Shown here: positions 29,685-42,025 of the stretch, one piece after another
How the letters are laid out: every line of letters begins with the position of its first letter
How positions within the stretch are numbered: the first letter of the stretch is position 1
Assembly (NCBI GenBank): GCA_024195265.1
Contig: JAJLRJ010000010.1
Location: 14,025,754 to 14,089,753, forward strand
Direction of reading: 5' to 3'
Source of the DNA: Dendrophyllia cribrosa
Taxonomy: Eukaryota; Cnidaria; Anthozoa; Scleractinia; Dendrophylliidae
Length of the DNA: 64,000 nucleotides
Made by a program: the position numbers and the translations under genes
Notes under the pieces: model-generated
What the model was told of the DNA's origin: nothing
Seen by the model: the letters and a program-made list of their open reading frames with translations, nothing else
Databases searched by the model: none

Positions 29685-31033
29685 ATGAATTTATCCTGTC
29701 CCGTTTGTGAGAAGACATTTAGCAGGAAAGATAGTATGCAAAGACACATGACCAACAAACACACCAGTCCTACTTTCACTTCATTTAAAGCAATGCCGAT
29801 TTCTACACAAAAGTGTCAGCGGTTTCACTTCGAGCACCCTTTTACTTGTATGTTTGCAGAGATGACCGGTTCGGGGAAAACGTTTTGGGTTCAATCACTG
29901 TTACAACAGGCCTCAGACGTGATAAACCCACCACCCGAGAGAATTGTCTGGTGTTATTCACAACTTGGCAGCCCGCGTACATACAAATGCTATTCACAAT
30001 ACCACAAATTGAATTTGTCAAAGGTATTCCTCCCGCGTTAGAACACGATTCCTATTTCGATGTCAACAAACGGAACTTAATCGTCTTTGACGATCAGATG
30101 ATTGACGCCGGCAAAGACAAACGAATAGTAAACCTTTTTACACGAGGTTCTCATCACCGCAACCTAAGTGTCATTTATATCGTACAGAATCTATTTCATC
30201 AGGGGAAGGAAAGCCGAAGCATCAGTTTAAACACTCACTACTTGGTCCTTTTCAAGAATCCCAGAGACAAACTGCAAATGTTGACTCTAGCGAAGCAAAT
30301 GTATCCTGGGCAAACGGCTTACTTTATAAACCAGTACGAGGAGGCTGCACGAAGACCCTATGGTTATCTCCTGGTGGATTTAAAAACAACTACACAAGAT
30401 AATTGTAGACTGCGAACGAATGTACTACCCGGTGAAGAACAGTTTAATCAAACAGGGGTACAAGACAATATTTCTCAGGAGCTATTAACGTATCTCAGAC
30501 AACAGAACCTTTTGACATCTCCAGTTGTCTCAGCCATGCAGGGACTACAGGACAAAATGGACAGCGTTCTCTCTCGTACAGACCTTGGGGAATATGACAA
30601 AGCCAAACAGTACCTTGAGCTGCAAAACAGATATCTGACGTTTAAACATCAATTGAATGGAAGACGTCAACAGTCTGATGAAATGAAAAGAAGTTTTGCA
30701 AGTCATCCGGAAGCTAATTTACCCACCATTATACAAGAACCCACAGCAGTAACAGCGGTGACAACCTCTACACCCTTAAATCCATTTATCGCGACACCCT
30801 CCCCAGCGCCCACCATACAAGAAACTTCCGCAGTAACGCCACTACCTTTAAATGTAGCCGTCTTGACCCCTTCCCCCACAGTACAAACACCCTCGCCAGC
30901 ACCGAAGCGCAAACGACCTCGAATCCAATTAGTAAATTACTTAGATGTTGGTGATGATAAACCTAAAAGGCGATCGCGGCGTTACAGAAATAGAGCTGAA
31001 CCTTACAAGCATTCTAAGAATCAAGAGGATTAA
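29685..31033 (+). pseudogene. C2H2 zinc finger-packaging ATPase fusion, frameshifted
   Basis: Residues 5-26 form a C2H2 finger (CPVCEKTFSRKDSMQRHMTNKH). The ATPase follows: Walker A region EMTGSGKTF, Walker B NLIVFDDQM, and the block FTRGSHHRNLSVIYIVQNLF typical of FtsK/HerA-type viral packaging ATPases. The first frame ends at 30041; the rest of the protein is in the frame open to 31033, so a frameshift lies at about 29965-29990. The C-terminus is a long proline/threonine-rich linker (TPSPAPTIQE) and a basic end (KRKRPRIQ, KPKRRSRRYRNR), possibly a nuclear signal. The stop is 12 bp before the right inverted repeat. A C2H2 finger on a packaging ATPase is unusual. Confidence 0.8.
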
Positions 31034-31045
31034 TTTCATCCGAAA

Positions 31046-31823
31046 CGATGATTGCAGTGCGGTGAGACACAGAAAACCAAGGGAATCAAAGAGCACTTTG
31101 TATAAACCCGATGAAAAAGAATAAATCAACTTTGTCTGTTCCTTTCCAACTAAGCTTTTAAATTGTCTGTATAATTATGAAATTGTTTGTTATCAATAAA
31201 TATAGTTTGACCTTAAACAAAGTGTGGGTTTATTGTTTTAGCACGCGCATGTTATTGGTTGCTTTGTTAATTTTTCCGAGGTGCTAATTTTTCATGCAAA
31301 TTTGGTTCAGACTTCAAACTTTGAAGCTACGGTTAAAGAAATTAAAACTTAAAGTTGGAAATGGTTGGCAAACTGAAAATCGACATAGACTAGCGATGAA
31401 GCGGCTATAAGAATGTTGCGGTGAATACGAATAAGAAGCGGTTTTTATACTGTGCAATTTTATTGCTTCCAAACTTGAATGTTTCGGAACCCTTTAATTA
31501 GTTGTATTCGGTTATAATATCCACAGCTTTGATGGTCTAGTGGTTAAGACACTGCGTTGTGGCCGCAGTAACCCAGGTTCGAGTCTTGGTCAAGGCATGT
31601 TGTTTTGCTCTATGTCTGTAAAGTATATCTGTGTCAGTTGTGTTTTGTTTTGAAGTGAGTCGGAATAGAGCGGGCAAGTTTGGGCATGTCTATTGTTTTG
31701 AAATGGTTGCGGAAGGTAATTATGTACATATCAATGATTTACCTAGGCACTATCCTTAGTCATTTATTAACACAAAAGGAATACGTACTTGACGTCATGA
31801 AAAGGGATTCCGTTTATTAGTAT
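31046..31823 (-). repeat. Right inverted repeat of the tRNA-bearing element
   Basis: Reverse complement of 27235-28010. It starts CGATGATTGCAGTGCGGTG and ends TTTATTAGTAT. The word ATTAGTATGC occurs again at 31837. It carries a dead copy of the last codons of the leftward zinc gene and the second tRNA-His. Confidence 0.93.
31526..31597 (+). tRNA. trnH: tRNA-His (GTG), right copy
   Basis: Identical to the left copy except for one C-to-T change in the T stem (CCAGG with CTTGG), which leaves a G-U pair. All four stems still form. A TTTT stretch 6 bases after the gene can stop RNA polymerase III. The change is in box B, so expression may be weaker. Confidence 0.92.
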
Positions 31824-33015
31824 GCGGGAAATCCAAATTAGTATGCAGGAAGGCATATTGTGACGTCTTGACTAAGCATAGCTAATGAGGGGAATCCAGG
31901 GAATCCAGGGAAATCCAGTAGCGGGGTTAAATCCATACTTATACTACTACTCCTGTGTCTTAAAAAATATATATGTATATATAATATTATTTTTAAATGG
32001 CTGTGGTTCGACCCCAATTCGCTTTTCATCTTATCTTTTTTAGGTTCAAAGAACAATGTACAGTGTACTTCTAATTTTTGTATGGACCAAAACAAAAACA
32101 AAAAACAGCCAAATCCTCATGGCAAAGCTTCTTTAAAACTCTTATTAATCAATTTTATTTCATTTGTATTCGACTGTATTCCCCCATGAAGGTGAAGACA
32201 GATTTCCAATATCAGTGGTTTCACTACTGAGGTGACAACTGCCAGATCTCTATGATCATTTGGCTCAATTTCTATCCATTTTTTGCACCAACATTCCTTG
32301 ATGAGGAGGATGAAAACCAGACTTCCTCAAATGGTTCCAAAATGGTTGAAAATCGAGCCTGCACATTCTTTGAACCTAAGAAGCTATCCACTTTGTCATC
32401 ATTTCAGTCATTTATGCTCATGAAAAATTAGCTCTAAGCTATAACACCTACTTCAAAAGGTTTATGATGTTCATAAAATTGTTATACATGTATGGTACAA
32501 TTTCAATATTCAGTAAATTTGGGCAACTAGCAAATAATGTGCAACTTCGTACCTGTGGAGTGTGTACAGTATTACTCTAGATATAGCTTTCATTTGCATC
32601 GTCACAGTTCATGATTTCATCCACGAATTCAAAGTACAAACCATTTAAGAACTCAAGATTTTTTATCTGGGTGGGTCAAGGTATAAAAGATCCAAGCATC
32701 ACATTACAATTAAAAGTGTTTATGTTTTCTGCAGTAAACAAACTCCTACAAAAACTCCATGAAATCTCCATTAAAGCCAAAAAGCGAGTCCAAAGCATCC
32801 TTTTTCAAAACGTTAATGCAAACAAGCCACCATTGTTCTATGAAACAAAAGATTTCAAATTTTTTCCAACATAAAAGCGATGATACGTTTATTGTTTCAG
32901 ACCAACTGTAAGCTAAATTTTATTTGCAATAGTGTCGAGTTCTTCAGCGGGAAAAGCTGCTAGCTAAGTACGGTAGCTTAAAAACTAATCGGCAAAAGCT
33001 CACCGCCATAAACTA
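31824..33015. other. Gene-free flank
   Basis: Near 31885-31915 are three copies of GGAATCCAGG-like words. The remainder is AT-rich with no recognisable gene or paired repeat; the open frame at 32611-32874 has no family resemblance. Confidence 0.45.
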
Positions 33016-33670
33016 ATGCATGGTTCAATTCCCACAGTTACCATCCCCCCCCCGAGCACACCCCCGGGGATTTGCCATTTTTTCTTTACTTGGCGTCCTA
33101 ATCCCCACCCCCGGGCACAAAGAAAGAGGTAATTCCCCACCCCCGGGACACTCAACAGCAAGCTGCACCGTTTCTCAAGAAGACAAAAATATTTATTATA
33201 TAAATCCACCGAACAGTTTACAAAATAGACATGGACTGGACTACACTTGTATGGTTACAAATATCAGGAAGCGTCTCTCCCATTGTTTTTCTTCCTTGCT
33301 CGCGTTTCTTTGGCTTTCATCGCTCCTCTCTTGCGGTTGTTTCGTGTACTGAGGATGTGATCTTCCCAACACTTCACATCATCCACTGACAGGCAACACT
33401 CCTTCAAATACAGGCTTTAATTTTGCCAAATTATTTTCTTCCAGCCAATTATTGACAAATTGTAAGGATTTACCAGCAAAGAAGTCGGCTTGTTGAGTCA
33501 TGTCGTCCGCCATGTGCTTCGACAAAATTTTCGCCCTATAATTCCTTGCGCACCTAGATTATCTCCACCTCCTACCCCCGGGACAAGACAACTTGCAAAA
33601 TTCCCCTCCCCCGGGCCACTGGGGGGGAGGGGGGGGGGGGGATGGTAACTGTAGGAATTGAACCATGCAT
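33016..33670. mobile_element. 655-bp fold-back MITE with CCCCCGGG words
   Basis: The ends are inverted: ATGCATGGTTCAATTCC and GGAATTGAACCATGCAT, continuing through ACAGTTACCATCC and GGATGGTAACTGT. CCACCCCCGGG-type words are scattered inside. No protein is encoded. Confidence 0.75.
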
Positions 33671-34000
33671 AATATTGTATGCGGTAACCCATTTATTTTG
33701 ACGTTCAAATTTTCAACACAAAGGAAGATGACACAACACTCTCGATATTCGGTTGTGGGTGTGCAGTTTTATGCAAATCACACCATGACTCATTTTGCCT
33801 AAAAACTGCACATTTCAAAAGAGAAAAATACAGCTCATGATGACCATACACTTTATGTAAGCTTAACTTTACGAGAACATTGAAAATTACAGCTAATTCG
33901 TTTACACAAGAAATGTTCGCAAGTACACGAAAAAGCTAACGTTAATTTAAGACGATTCATTATAATTACAAAATGACGCTGAGGAAAACAAAGCTACATG

Positions 34001-34602
34001 TACTATTGATCCCAGACGTCCTTTCAAATTGCCTTGAAAATCAGCCCGCTTCACGCACCGTTGGTTTCACTCCGCGGTTTGAAAAAAGTTCATCACGTGA
34101 TCAAATTTTTGTTGACCGCAAGTCGACCACAAGATCGGTAACGTTGAACTTGCGAAGAATGAATTTAAATTTATGCCTTCAAATACGGTAATATATTTCT
34201 TGCACTTAACTTTCTGTAACTTGTAATTGAAAAGGAAGAACTGTTTTTTCTAGGAAAGGTATTATCTGAGCAGATTTGACGACTGCGAGTTAAAATTCAT
34301 TCATGGTAAGTTTAACGTTACGTGACATAACCGATCATGTTGTTGATTTGCGGTCAACAGAATTTTGATCACGTGATGAACTTTTTTCAAACCGCGGAGT
34401 GAAACCAACGGTGCGTGAAGCGGGCTGATTTTCAAGGCAATAGGTGGTTTGCAATCAATCTCTAGAGACATAGATAACAATAGTGAAACGAACAAATGCT
34501 GGTGGACGAACAAAATGAGCTAATGAGAGAACTATTGTTTATGTCCACCAGCATGGCGGCGATGACGTAACATGAAAACCAGGACGTCTGGGATCAATAG
34601 TA
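34001..34602. mobile_element. Fold-back element with a nested insertion
   Basis: The arms start TACTATTGATCCCAGACGTCC and end GGACGTCTGGGATCAATAGTA. The arms pair through GCCCGCTTCACGCACCG. The right arm is interrupted at about 34442-34580 by an unrelated insert that contains its own inverted words (ATGCTGGTGGAC and GTCCACCAGCAT). Non-coding. Confidence 0.75.
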
Positions 34603-36655
34603 AATATATCATTCCGGTTGGGTTTCGGAAGCCTCAAAACTTATCTCGAAACAGTCAAATCGGGCAAATATCGCTTTCTCACTCGATCAATAACACAACA
34701 AAACAACCCTTGCGGTAAACAAATGTTGTTTTCCACTACACAATCCCAAGTATTTCATTCATTGACACCCTTGGAGAACAAAATTTTTCGAATAGCTGAA
34801 AATTGCATGTAATCGCGGTTGAAATCTAGACGAATTAGTACTATCTAGGTTTTGCCATTTGTGATCTACAGTGTAACTTTTGTCCTGCCTTGATATTCTG
34901 GCTAAGGCTCCATAAATAGCGCTTTGCACTGATGACGTCACATACTTTTGACCCCCGTTGTGACTCAGACAAACAAACTCCTCCGTGTGTTATCTGTATA
35001 AGAATTTTGTATGGGAAAATTGTGTTGGCGAAGACTTTGATGTGGCTTTTATCAATATTTTCGCAAGAAAATCGTACACCTGGGTCAATGTTGAATAGAA
35101 AACCTAAAAACTATTCTTGCAACATCTCAAATTTTGGTGAAAATGCAAAGAATTGATAGGGAGCGGCAATATTATTGTCTGAAAGATTTCACTCTTGAGA
35201 GGTTCAGTTTGCAGCATATAGCTAGGTTGCAACAGGCAAGGGAAGAAGGAAAGAGAGCCTTTTTTAGTTGGCGCGAACCAGACAAACTATGTATCAACGG
35301 AGAACTTGCATCGGTGTAATAACCTGTCGAGAAATTTGAACGTTTGATGAACCAAATTATCGAGGCAGTAGGTTTTGGTAGTAGAAAAAAAAGATAATTT
35401 ATTATTCTTTCCTAAAATTATAAAATACAGCATTTCGTCGTCAACTCAAAATGTCAAGAAATACTTCGAGGTCAATTGAAATCGCAGAACGTCGTTTTGA
35501 ATTTGTTAGGAGTAGGTGAGAGAGATATTATCACTCACAGCACGTTTCTCGATTTGTTCTACAGTAGCGTATCAGTTTTATTTTCTCTGGCTACTGTGTA
35601 AAATGAATTTTATTTTTCAGTGTTTTCTATTACATGTTGTTTATTTTATTGTAATGTGTATAGCATACGAGTTAAGGTTAGTATATTTCCATTATTATTT
35701 TTTTGTTTAGCGTCTGAGTTGCCAAGATTTCTAAAGGAAAAACGTTTTTGTTTTTATTGTTGATCTCGCATACACAAGAAGGCGTGATTTTATGTCTTTC
35801 GTTCACGATTTTCAACAAATTCTTAAAAATCCCAAATTCATTTCTCCAAAGTAAACTTTACATATTTTGAAAGATCGCCAACTCTAGTATTGTCATTCTT
35901 AATCTTACGAAATTCTGAACAAAGGCACATGCTCAAAATCATCGTTGTTTTTCGCCTACCGTTTTACGGAGCACGAGAAAGCCATAATCTTTAGACTTCC
36001 CTTGAATACTCAGATTATTCTAATTTTTATGAAATCATGGTGTTTGGACTATGACAAGTTTTCCAACAAATTGGACCTATGACAGCTTTTTCTAGCGCAG
36101 TAGTTTTGATACGCGAGTCGAGTGAATCATGACTTATTTCAGCTCTGTTTGCATGTGTTTGGATCGCCAAATTGTGCCCTGTATTGAAAATGGCTTTCAT
36201 CGTTTTTCTCGGAAATAAATAGATATTTCAAGGAAAAAACCTCATGACATTCATATACTTACTATAGGCTATCCATATGCAAAAGAGCAGTAAATTTGAT
36301 TTTTTTTTTCAGCTTTGCCGAAGATTTGCGATTTTGTTTGATTCTTGCGGGATCTGCTCTTGATAGCGGAGCCATCATTTTTCATGGTCATGGCTAGCGG
36401 AATGTTTCGCGGGCGCGTTGTGTGCCGGCCGTGTGCCCGCCGTGTGCCCGCCGTGTGCGGTACTCTGACGTACTCGCCGTACGTGTTGGGCTAGCTCGCG
36501 GGCGCGTATGACTTCACAAAACATGCGCGCTCGACGTCATCAACATCCGGGATCTTTGAGGCTTTGTTTTTCGCGCGGCTACACAGCCGTCAGCTCGGTA
36601 AACACTTTAGTTGGATTGTTGTGTTTTAATAGCGGAGAATTAAAGTCGTTATTTC
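34603..36655. other. No clear gene; possible LINE ORF1 scrap
   Basis: The frame at 35143-35319 (KDFTLERFSLQHIARLQQAR...GKRAFFSWREPDKLCINGEL) resembles the C-terminal nucleic-acid-binding domain of LINE ORF1 proteins, at low confidence. Near 36418-36470 are three CCGTGTGCCCGC-type repeats. Nothing else is recognisable. Confidence 0.35.
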
Positions 36656-36659
36656 CTTT

Positions 36660-37605
<946 letters not shown>

Positions 37606-38090
37606 AAAATTATCTTCAAAGGAGGGGCAAAAATGTTGATTACTTTGTCAAGTTTAACAACGCTGTATTCAATGCAACGACCCTTTCTATCGAAAGTTAA
37701 CGATAAGATGAGTTTAAAAGCTGCTTTTGTTCGTCTGAACGGTTTGTTTACATTGAGCTGTGCTGTGCGCGCGCTATCACGCCATCATAAGTTGAAAATA
37801 GTTTTGGGCTAAAACCTCGACAAGTTTGCGTTATTACTCATTTTTTCGACGTTTGTAACATTGAAAAACTTCAAAAAGATGTTCTATCAAATTTGATCTA
37901 TTTCAATGAGCAAGTTATAGCGTAAAAAAGTCCGTGTTTTTGAAACTTTTTTGCAAAACAAAAATATGATAACGCGTACAAAACGTCGTGTACGTCAGCT
38001 CGTTACTAGTAAGAATTTCAACTTTGATCAGCACAAGTTATCTCAGTTTTCTTTCTTTTTGCCCGAAAAACAGTTGAATCGTGATACAAA

Positions 38091-38535
38091 ACTAATTTCG
38101 ATTTTGAGGCGTCAATACTGCATTTTATTAAACGACTAAGTCAGTCAGAGGGCCAATAACTAAAATCAACCAATCAGAATGCTCGATTGCCGGTCCAATA
38201 TTCTTTAAGTATTGGACCGGGCATTGTCCCGAATGATCCCGCGCGATCCTCCCGCCGACAGGAGTCGTGTAATAAATATCTTATTAACCAAGCTTGCTCG
38301 GGACCGTACTAGGAGAATATCGGCCCTCGGTCTTTTCTGTACGGTCCTCGCTGCGCTCGATCCGTACTGTCAAGACAGCTCGGGCCGATATTCTCCCAGT
38401 ACGGCCCTCGCGCTTGGTCAATAAGATGTATATATTGACGACGTTGGAAGAAAATATATTCTCCGTACCGAATATATTTTCTCCCAACTAGCCGTTAATA
38501 TAATGCAGTATTGACGCCTCAAAATCGAAATTAGT
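38091..38535. mobile_element. Fold-back element
   Basis: ACTAATTTCGATTTTGAGGC at 38091 is mirrored by GCCTCAAAATCGAAATTAGT ending at 38535. A second, inner palindrome (GGACCGTACTAGGAGAATAT and ATATTCTCCCAGTACGG) lies at about 38300-38405. No protein is encoded. Confidence 0.72.
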
Positions 38536-39307
38536 TTATATATATTATAAAATACTCCAAAACCTGCTCAAATCTCCAATGCTACGTTTTCCAAAGGAAA
38601 CAACCTTCTGACCCTCCCCTCTCCTACGCGTTTTGCTCCACCGACACCCTCCTATATCTCGTTCAACGCTTCGCCTCAGGAGATAAAAATAGAATGATGT
38701 GAAACCAAATATCTTTCTGTCGACATAGGTTATTACACGATGAGTCATAATTTATGCGTCGCGTTCTTTTCGGCACTATACTCTATTCGCCATTTAACAT
38801 GGCCCCCTCAACAATTTAATATTTTATTTCCCCTAACGCTGGCTGTGTTAATAAATATTGTATTTCATATCTCATCGAGCACACCGATCAAACACTGAAA
38901 GCACTCGACCAGCACTAAAAAATCTCCGATTGTGTACACTTCCAGTACAAAGCATTCATATTGCATTTATCCGCTTTCCAATCTCATCGGATGATACTTA
39001 CACATGCCGCGGAATTCATTAGTAGATCGAATGTATTACACGAGCAGTCAGTTATATAAACACACCAGTCGATAACTGACTTGCTGGGAAACGTCATAGC
39101 TTCTGCAAGCTTTACGTGACGTTTATGATCACTCGCCCTTTGGCTAACCGACGCCGTTAATTAGCTCTGTTAATTACGAGCCAGATCGGTGCGTGCAGTT
39201 ATAAATGTAAACGCGAACGTTAAGTATAAATAACCGTTATTTTATTACAAGCTAAAAAGCCACACACAGGCGAGCAAAAATTTAGACTAAAATTGAAACA
39301 AGCCTAA
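38536..39307. other. Gene-free stretch
   Basis: No gene or repeat recognised. Exons downstream of the Ig exon at 39639-40007 would be expected somewhere to its left, but none could be identified here. Confidence 0.4.
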
Positions 39308-39531
39308 AGCCTGGTTTTCACTAGTGACATAAGCATAAGCATAATCGAAAGCATAACAGCGTTTATGCCTAGTAAAAACTTGCCCGATATATAAGCATAA
39401 TTAAAGCAAACCGCAAGCATAAGCACAAGCATAAACATATTATGCTTATGACAATGTTCGTTTTCACTTGACGCAAAGTCTTATGCTTCCGCTTATGTTT
39501 ATATGGTTATGTCGCTAGTGAAAACCAGGCT
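39308..39531. mobile_element. 224-bp Harbinger-like MITE
   Basis: The ends AGCCTGGTTTTCACTAG and its complement are flanked by TAA on both sides (39305-39307 and 39532-39534), the 3-bp duplication of PIF/Harbinger elements. The inside is filled with AAGCATAAGC words. Related copies lie at 40535-40630 (partial) and 62586-62800. Confidence 0.8.
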
Positions 39532-39638
39532 TAAATGATAAAGAAAAAAATAGAGCTCAAAAGTTTGAGATGGAAAGCTTGGAATTATGCCACTAGAGAA
39601 AACAGAAAGTAGAAAGCAGATCGATTAAAAGCCCTTAC

Positions 39639-40007
39639 CTCTTACGATAACAGTTATTTGGGTAATAGGTTGGTAAGCACTGGTACCATCAGAGTAAGAA
39701 ACAGCCAAAGTGTATATGTATTCTTCACTGTTGTCCACGTCCTTTAAAACCAGCTCTGACTCAAGCTTTGCGGTGTACTCCTTCGTAAATTCATTATTTT
39801 CGTATGTATACGCATTATTTAACAGCCGCGATGCAATTTTCGTTTGTTGAACTTGGCCTTCCCTTTGTCTATAGAAGAATGCGTTTTGAACAGTTTCCTT
39901 TGGGCTATTAGCAAGAGTGAAGGTCCAAATGAGTCTCACGTCAGTACTGTTCTCTCCTTGAACCACGATTGTAGGATTGTCAGGTTTTTTTGTCCAGGCG
40001 AAAGCGT
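39639..40007 (-). CDS. Immunoglobulin-like domain exon of a cell-surface protein
   Basis: The exon is bounded by an acceptor (TTTCAG before 40007) and a donor (GTAAGG after 39639), and is 369 bp, phase 1 at both ends, as is usual for Ig domain exons. It encodes about 123 residues with Ig-like strands (TDVRLIWTFTL early, then LVLKDVDNSEEYIYTLAVSY late). The two canonical cysteines are missing. It joins in frame to the signal-peptide exon at 40125-40200. Likely the N-terminal domain of a receptor; later exons were not found. Confidence 0.7.
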
Positions 40008-40124
40008 CTGAAATTGCGCAAAGGTGAGCAAACAACATCATCAGGGTTTCATTGCTAGTAATCAAACAAGTTTAAAAAAAACGATATTTCTTGAGCAAAA
40101 TTCATGTTAGCTCAATCAGCTTAC

Positions 40125-40200
40125 CAGATTGCTGCAATGACGCGACAATCAAAACACTTGCCAATATCCAGCCGGCAATACTCCTGAAAGATGCTTCCAT
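40125..40200 (-). CDS. Signal-peptide exon of the same Ig-like gene
   Basis: The exon starts at ATG 40200 and encodes MEASFRSIAGWILASVLIVA, a typical signal peptide, ending after 76 bp in phase 1 at a GTAAGC donor. The intron of 117 bp to the Ig exon has a T-rich acceptor. This pairing of exon phases is the best evidence for a real host gene in the window. Confidence 0.72.
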
Positions 40201-40642
40201 CTTGTTTGAAGATACTAAAACTGAGTAAGGACTTCCTTTCGCCCTGATATTCAAGGAACATTCAACAACAAGGAATGTTCGTTAGAATATGTTTGCTGAA
40301 TGATATCATCGAAGACGCTAACCACAGGAAGCGTTCACTGGTACCCAGTGTGCTCGGCGCTGTTAGACTGGATCGTTGAAATCATAGCCCCGGGCATTGT
40401 TACCATGGTTACTGGCGTTTTTAGCAAAGCGCGGCAAAGCTACTGCATAAACCATCAGCAGCGAACTCAACGAAGGCTGAAAAAAGAATCGTTGTTTGTC
40501 TTGTTTAATATTTAAAAGTGGGTTCATGATTTAAACGCTGGTTTTCACTAGCAACATGAGCACAAGCGGAAGCATAAGCGGAAGACATAAGAACAGTTGC
40601 ATCAAGTGAAAAAAGCAGAAGCTATGATCATAAGAGTATTAA

Positions 40643-41327
40643 GGTGGCTTACTACAGTTTATGGGGGTCACCAGATGCTTCCGATAATATCGATCACAGG
40701 TGACAATTTGTGGGAACAAGCAACAATTACAAAGTCAAAACCATCGTAGAAGACAGTGGGTGTTTGTAATTTTACCATCTTCTGGTTAGAAGTGGCTTAA
40801 AACAAGCAACCGAGTGGTTGTCAGAAGGCTGGGTTCTAATTCTATGAGGACGTTTTACTCAAAAATCACCCGTACGACTCTACCTCAAAATCTTACCATT
40901 TAAACTTTGGTTAAAAATAAAGGTTCTTACAAGTTAAAACAAAAATCTGTAGGAGAGAGTTTCGCATATCAACGAAAATATCAAAAATAGGAATTTCGAA
41001 AAATATTTTAAAATCTGTCTTACAGATTTTGAAAAGATTGGCTACACATCGATGCTGATGTATATTCAAACATATCAAAAAATGAGCATAGGTCGTACGA
41101 CTAGATTTCGAGAAATTAACGCCCAAAAAAACGTTTCGTACGATCTCCGAGCATGTGCACTGATGCGTACACCACGGCCATTCACTTATCTGCGCGCGCG
41201 GCTGCTCGCGCATTACTAACTGCGTGCACGAGGTCAGAGCTTCGTTGTTGTTTGCTCTTGTGATATTGCTTGCGTGACACGCGCGCGTAAGGAAATTTAT
41301 TGTCCCTCAAAACTGCAGTCGGCCACC
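40643..41327. mobile_element. TTAA-flanked MITE
   Basis: TTAA lies at 40639-40642 and 41328-41331. The ends GGTGGCTTACTACAGTTT and AAACTGCAGTCGGCCACC are inverted with few mismatches. Same end motif as the MITE inside the Polinton. No gene. Confidence 0.8.
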
Positions 41328-41599
41328 TTAAACAACAAGACACCTTATCGTTCATCATAGACCTAAACGGTGTCTTCAATGGAAATTATCTAGTTATCTT
41401 TCACTTCGTTTAAATGTTTTTTTTTTATGCATATATGTGTATACATCTCATGATATCGTGGTTCGAAACTGGCTCTAATTTTAGTTATATTTTTGATTAC
41501 AAGCTTTGCGGCAATCGCTGTAGCCATGCAGCCTTTGTAATTTAGCGGTGGTTTCTTGTACCTAGTTGCGGGTTTTAATGAACCAACTGAATGGCCGCG

Positions 41600-42015
41600 G
41601 TTAACAAGCCCGGGGGGAACTAAACATATTTTTGTACGGGGATGCTCCGCCTCGAGGTCCAAACCCTTAACCTTTTATATACCGTTTTTGCCAGAAAAGG
41701 TAACTCTTTCATATACCTTCCATAGAAAATGGTACCCCTTTCATATACCTGTAGAAGAAACACTGCATCTCTTTACTATACCCTTGAAATAAATTTATGG
41801 AACGATGTCCACGGAAAACATCAAGTGTTACCACTATTGGTGGTAACCAAACAATAACGTGCGTCTGTTTGTGATATTTTGAAGGCACTTTTTATATAAA
41901 TGTACCTAAATGGCAGTTTTCCCTACCATTTTCTACACTTCAACTTGTGAAATCCCTACCCTTTTATATACCTCCAGCCTAAAAAAAGGTACCCCTTTCG
42001 GGCGAAGCATCCCCG
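41600..42015. repeat. Repeat with GGGGATGCTCCGCC / GGCGAAGCATCCCC ends
   Basis: The two edges are inverted (GGGGATGCTCCGCC near 41639 and GGGCGAAGCATCCCCGAAC at 41999-42017). Inside are repeats of the type CCTTTTATATACC and GGTACCCCTTTCATATACC. Probably an old MITE. The open frame 41556-41792 is repeat-derived. Confidence 0.55.
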
Positions 42016-42025
42016 AACAGCGTAT

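Larger units (their letters stand above)
27235..31823. mobile_element. 4.6-kb virus-derived element with tRNA-bearing inverted repeats
   Basis: Inverted repeats of about 777 bp enclose three genes: two leftward (27932-28803 and 28865-29209) and one rightward packaging ATPase with an N-terminal zinc finger (29685-31033). The genes diverge from a GGT minisatellite. No polymerase, integrase, protease or capsid gene is present, so the unit is either a deletion derivative or a satellite that borrows functions. Packaging ATPases of this type belong to Polinton-like DNA viruses. No target duplication could be recognised. Frameshifts show that this copy is decayed. Confidence 0.8.
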
